The translations under genes were made by a program, and so were the position numbers. A DNA stretch of 16,980 bases, from the NCBI GenBank assembly GCA_016201575.1, contig JACQCN010000125.1:1-16980 (forward strand), read 5' to 3'. This DNA comes from Candidatus Rokuibacteriota bacterium (GTDB lineage: Bacteria; Methylomirabilota; Methylomirabilia; Rokubacteriales; CSP1-6). A model generated the notes under the pieces. It searched no databases. It saw nothing but the letters and a program-made list of their open reading frames with translations, and had not been told where the DNA came from. Each line of letters opens with the position of its first letter. Positions within the stretch are counted from its first letter, which is position 1. Positions 16,432 to 16,980 of this stretch are shown piece after piece.

Positions 16432-16980
16432 CTGCCCGCCGCCAGGTCTTCCAGCAGCGTGATGACGGCCGAGTGGTCGAGGCCCCCGCGCCCCTTGGCG
16501 CGCAGCGCGCCGAAGAGCTCCTGCACGATCGCGGTGGTCGGGAGCGGCACGCCGAGCGCGCGGGCCGACTCCATGATCAGCCCGAGATCCTTGTAGTGAA
16601 GGTCGATCTTGAAGCCCGGGTTGTAGGTGTTCGCCAGATAGTTCGGCGTCTTCTGGTCGAGGCAGCGCGAGCCCGCGAGCCCGCCGCCCAGGGCCTTGAG
16701 CGTCAGCTCGCGGTCGAGGCCGGCCTTCTTCGCCAGTGTGAGGGCCTCGCCGAGCGCCGTGAGGTTCAGCGCGACGATGATCTGGTTGGCGAGCTTGGTG
16801 AACCCGCCTGATCCGAGGGGTCCGAGGTGCGTGATCGTCTTCCCCATCGCCTGGAAGATGGGCAGCACAGAGTCGAAGGTCGGCTTCTCGCCTCCAACCA
16901 TGATCGAGAGCGTGCCCTCGATCGCCCCCTTCTCGCCGCCCGAGACCGGCGCGTCGAGGCTCTTCACGCCCTTCGCCTCG
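16428..16980 (-). CDS. garR: 2-hydroxy-3-oxopropionate (tartronate semialdehyde) reductase-like, 3' part
   Basis: The C-terminal ~183 residues of a beta-hydroxyacid dehydrogenase; the Rossmann NAD-binding half lies outside the window. Visible are the substrate-binding DAPVSGG motif, the catalytic-lysine segment GSGGFTKLANQ, and EALTLAKKAGLD, GGLAGSRCLDQK, NPGFKIDLHYKDL and DHSAV. These match GarR/GlxR, which reduces tartronate semialdehyde to D-glycerate in glyoxylate/glucarate metabolism, better than 3-hydroxyisobutyrate dehydrogenase. The frame is open through the window edge (EAKGVKS), so the GTG at 16967 is internal, not a start. It overlaps the GNAT gene by 4 nt. Confidence 0.9.
   Translation of the reverse strand, partial: EAKGVKSLDAPVSGGEKGAIEGTLSIMVGGEKPTFDSVLPIFQAMGKTITHLGPLGSGGFTKLANQIIVALNLTALGEALTLAKKAGLDRELTLKALGGGLAGSRCLDQKTPNYLANTYNPGFKIDLHYKDLGLIMESARALGVPLPTTAIVQELFGALRAKGRGGLDHSAVITLLEDLAAGR

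Overview
The window is GC-rich, densely packed bacterial chromosome. Apart from two cold-shock genes, every recognisable protein gene lies on the minus strand. The mreBCD-mrdA-rodA cell-shape cluster followed by RNase G, a ComEA-type helix-hairpin-helix protein and a PPOX-fold F420/FMN-type flavoprotein suggest a rod-shaped, probably Gram-negative, high-GC lineage. A Rokubacteria/Methylomirabilota (NC10)-like or deltaproteobacterial-like organism fits best, but this is inference from gene content and style; no rRNA gene is present to confirm it.

Region 1 (1-6029, minus) is the elongasome operon, in transcription order mreB, mreC, mreD, mrdA (PBP2), rodA, then the first half of rng. Genes overlap or sit close together, except that a palindromic repeat element separates mreC from mreD. 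The mreB gene lacks the coding sequence for its first ~70 residues, including the nucleotide-binding DLGTANT loop, and an in-frame stop lies just upstream. It is therefore broken or misassembled here.

Region 2 (6030-7882) is mostly non-coding and is the most unusual part. It carries two paralogous plus-strand cold-shock genes. Each is preceded by a promoter-like TTGAC box and then a strong intrinsic terminator inside its own 5' leader, which implies attenuation or a short leader RNA. Downstream lies a second copy of the palindromic repeat seen in the mre operon. Beyond it, on the minus strand, is a candidate ~215-nt structured RNA. It holds a 13-codon reading frame (MCNPTVICEVVAS) whose ribosome-binding site is a 17-nt perfect complement of the 16S rRNA 3' end. 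That site can be sequestered by the end of the same reading frame, and the RNA ends in a three-way junction followed by a U7 tract.

Region 3 (7861-8276) is a monocistronic comEA-like gene with a good promoter and an intrinsic terminator overlapping its stop codon.

Region 4 (8303-14083, minus) is a tightly coupled seven-gene run: alkA-type DNA glycosylase, DUF971-like protein, DHA2 drug-efflux transporter, unknown protein, PPOX-fold flavoprotein, ABC-F ATPase and HNH nuclease. An extended -10 box lies just upstream of alkA. The combination of alkylation repair, efflux and ribosome-protection-like functions resembles a stress or xenobiotic operon, but this is inference.

Region 5 (14084-16980) holds an 81-bp tandem duplication, an aldo/keto reductase pseudogene with an internal frame-breaking deletion, a GNAT acetyltransferase, and the 3' part of a tartronate-semialdehyde-reductase-like gene that runs off the window.
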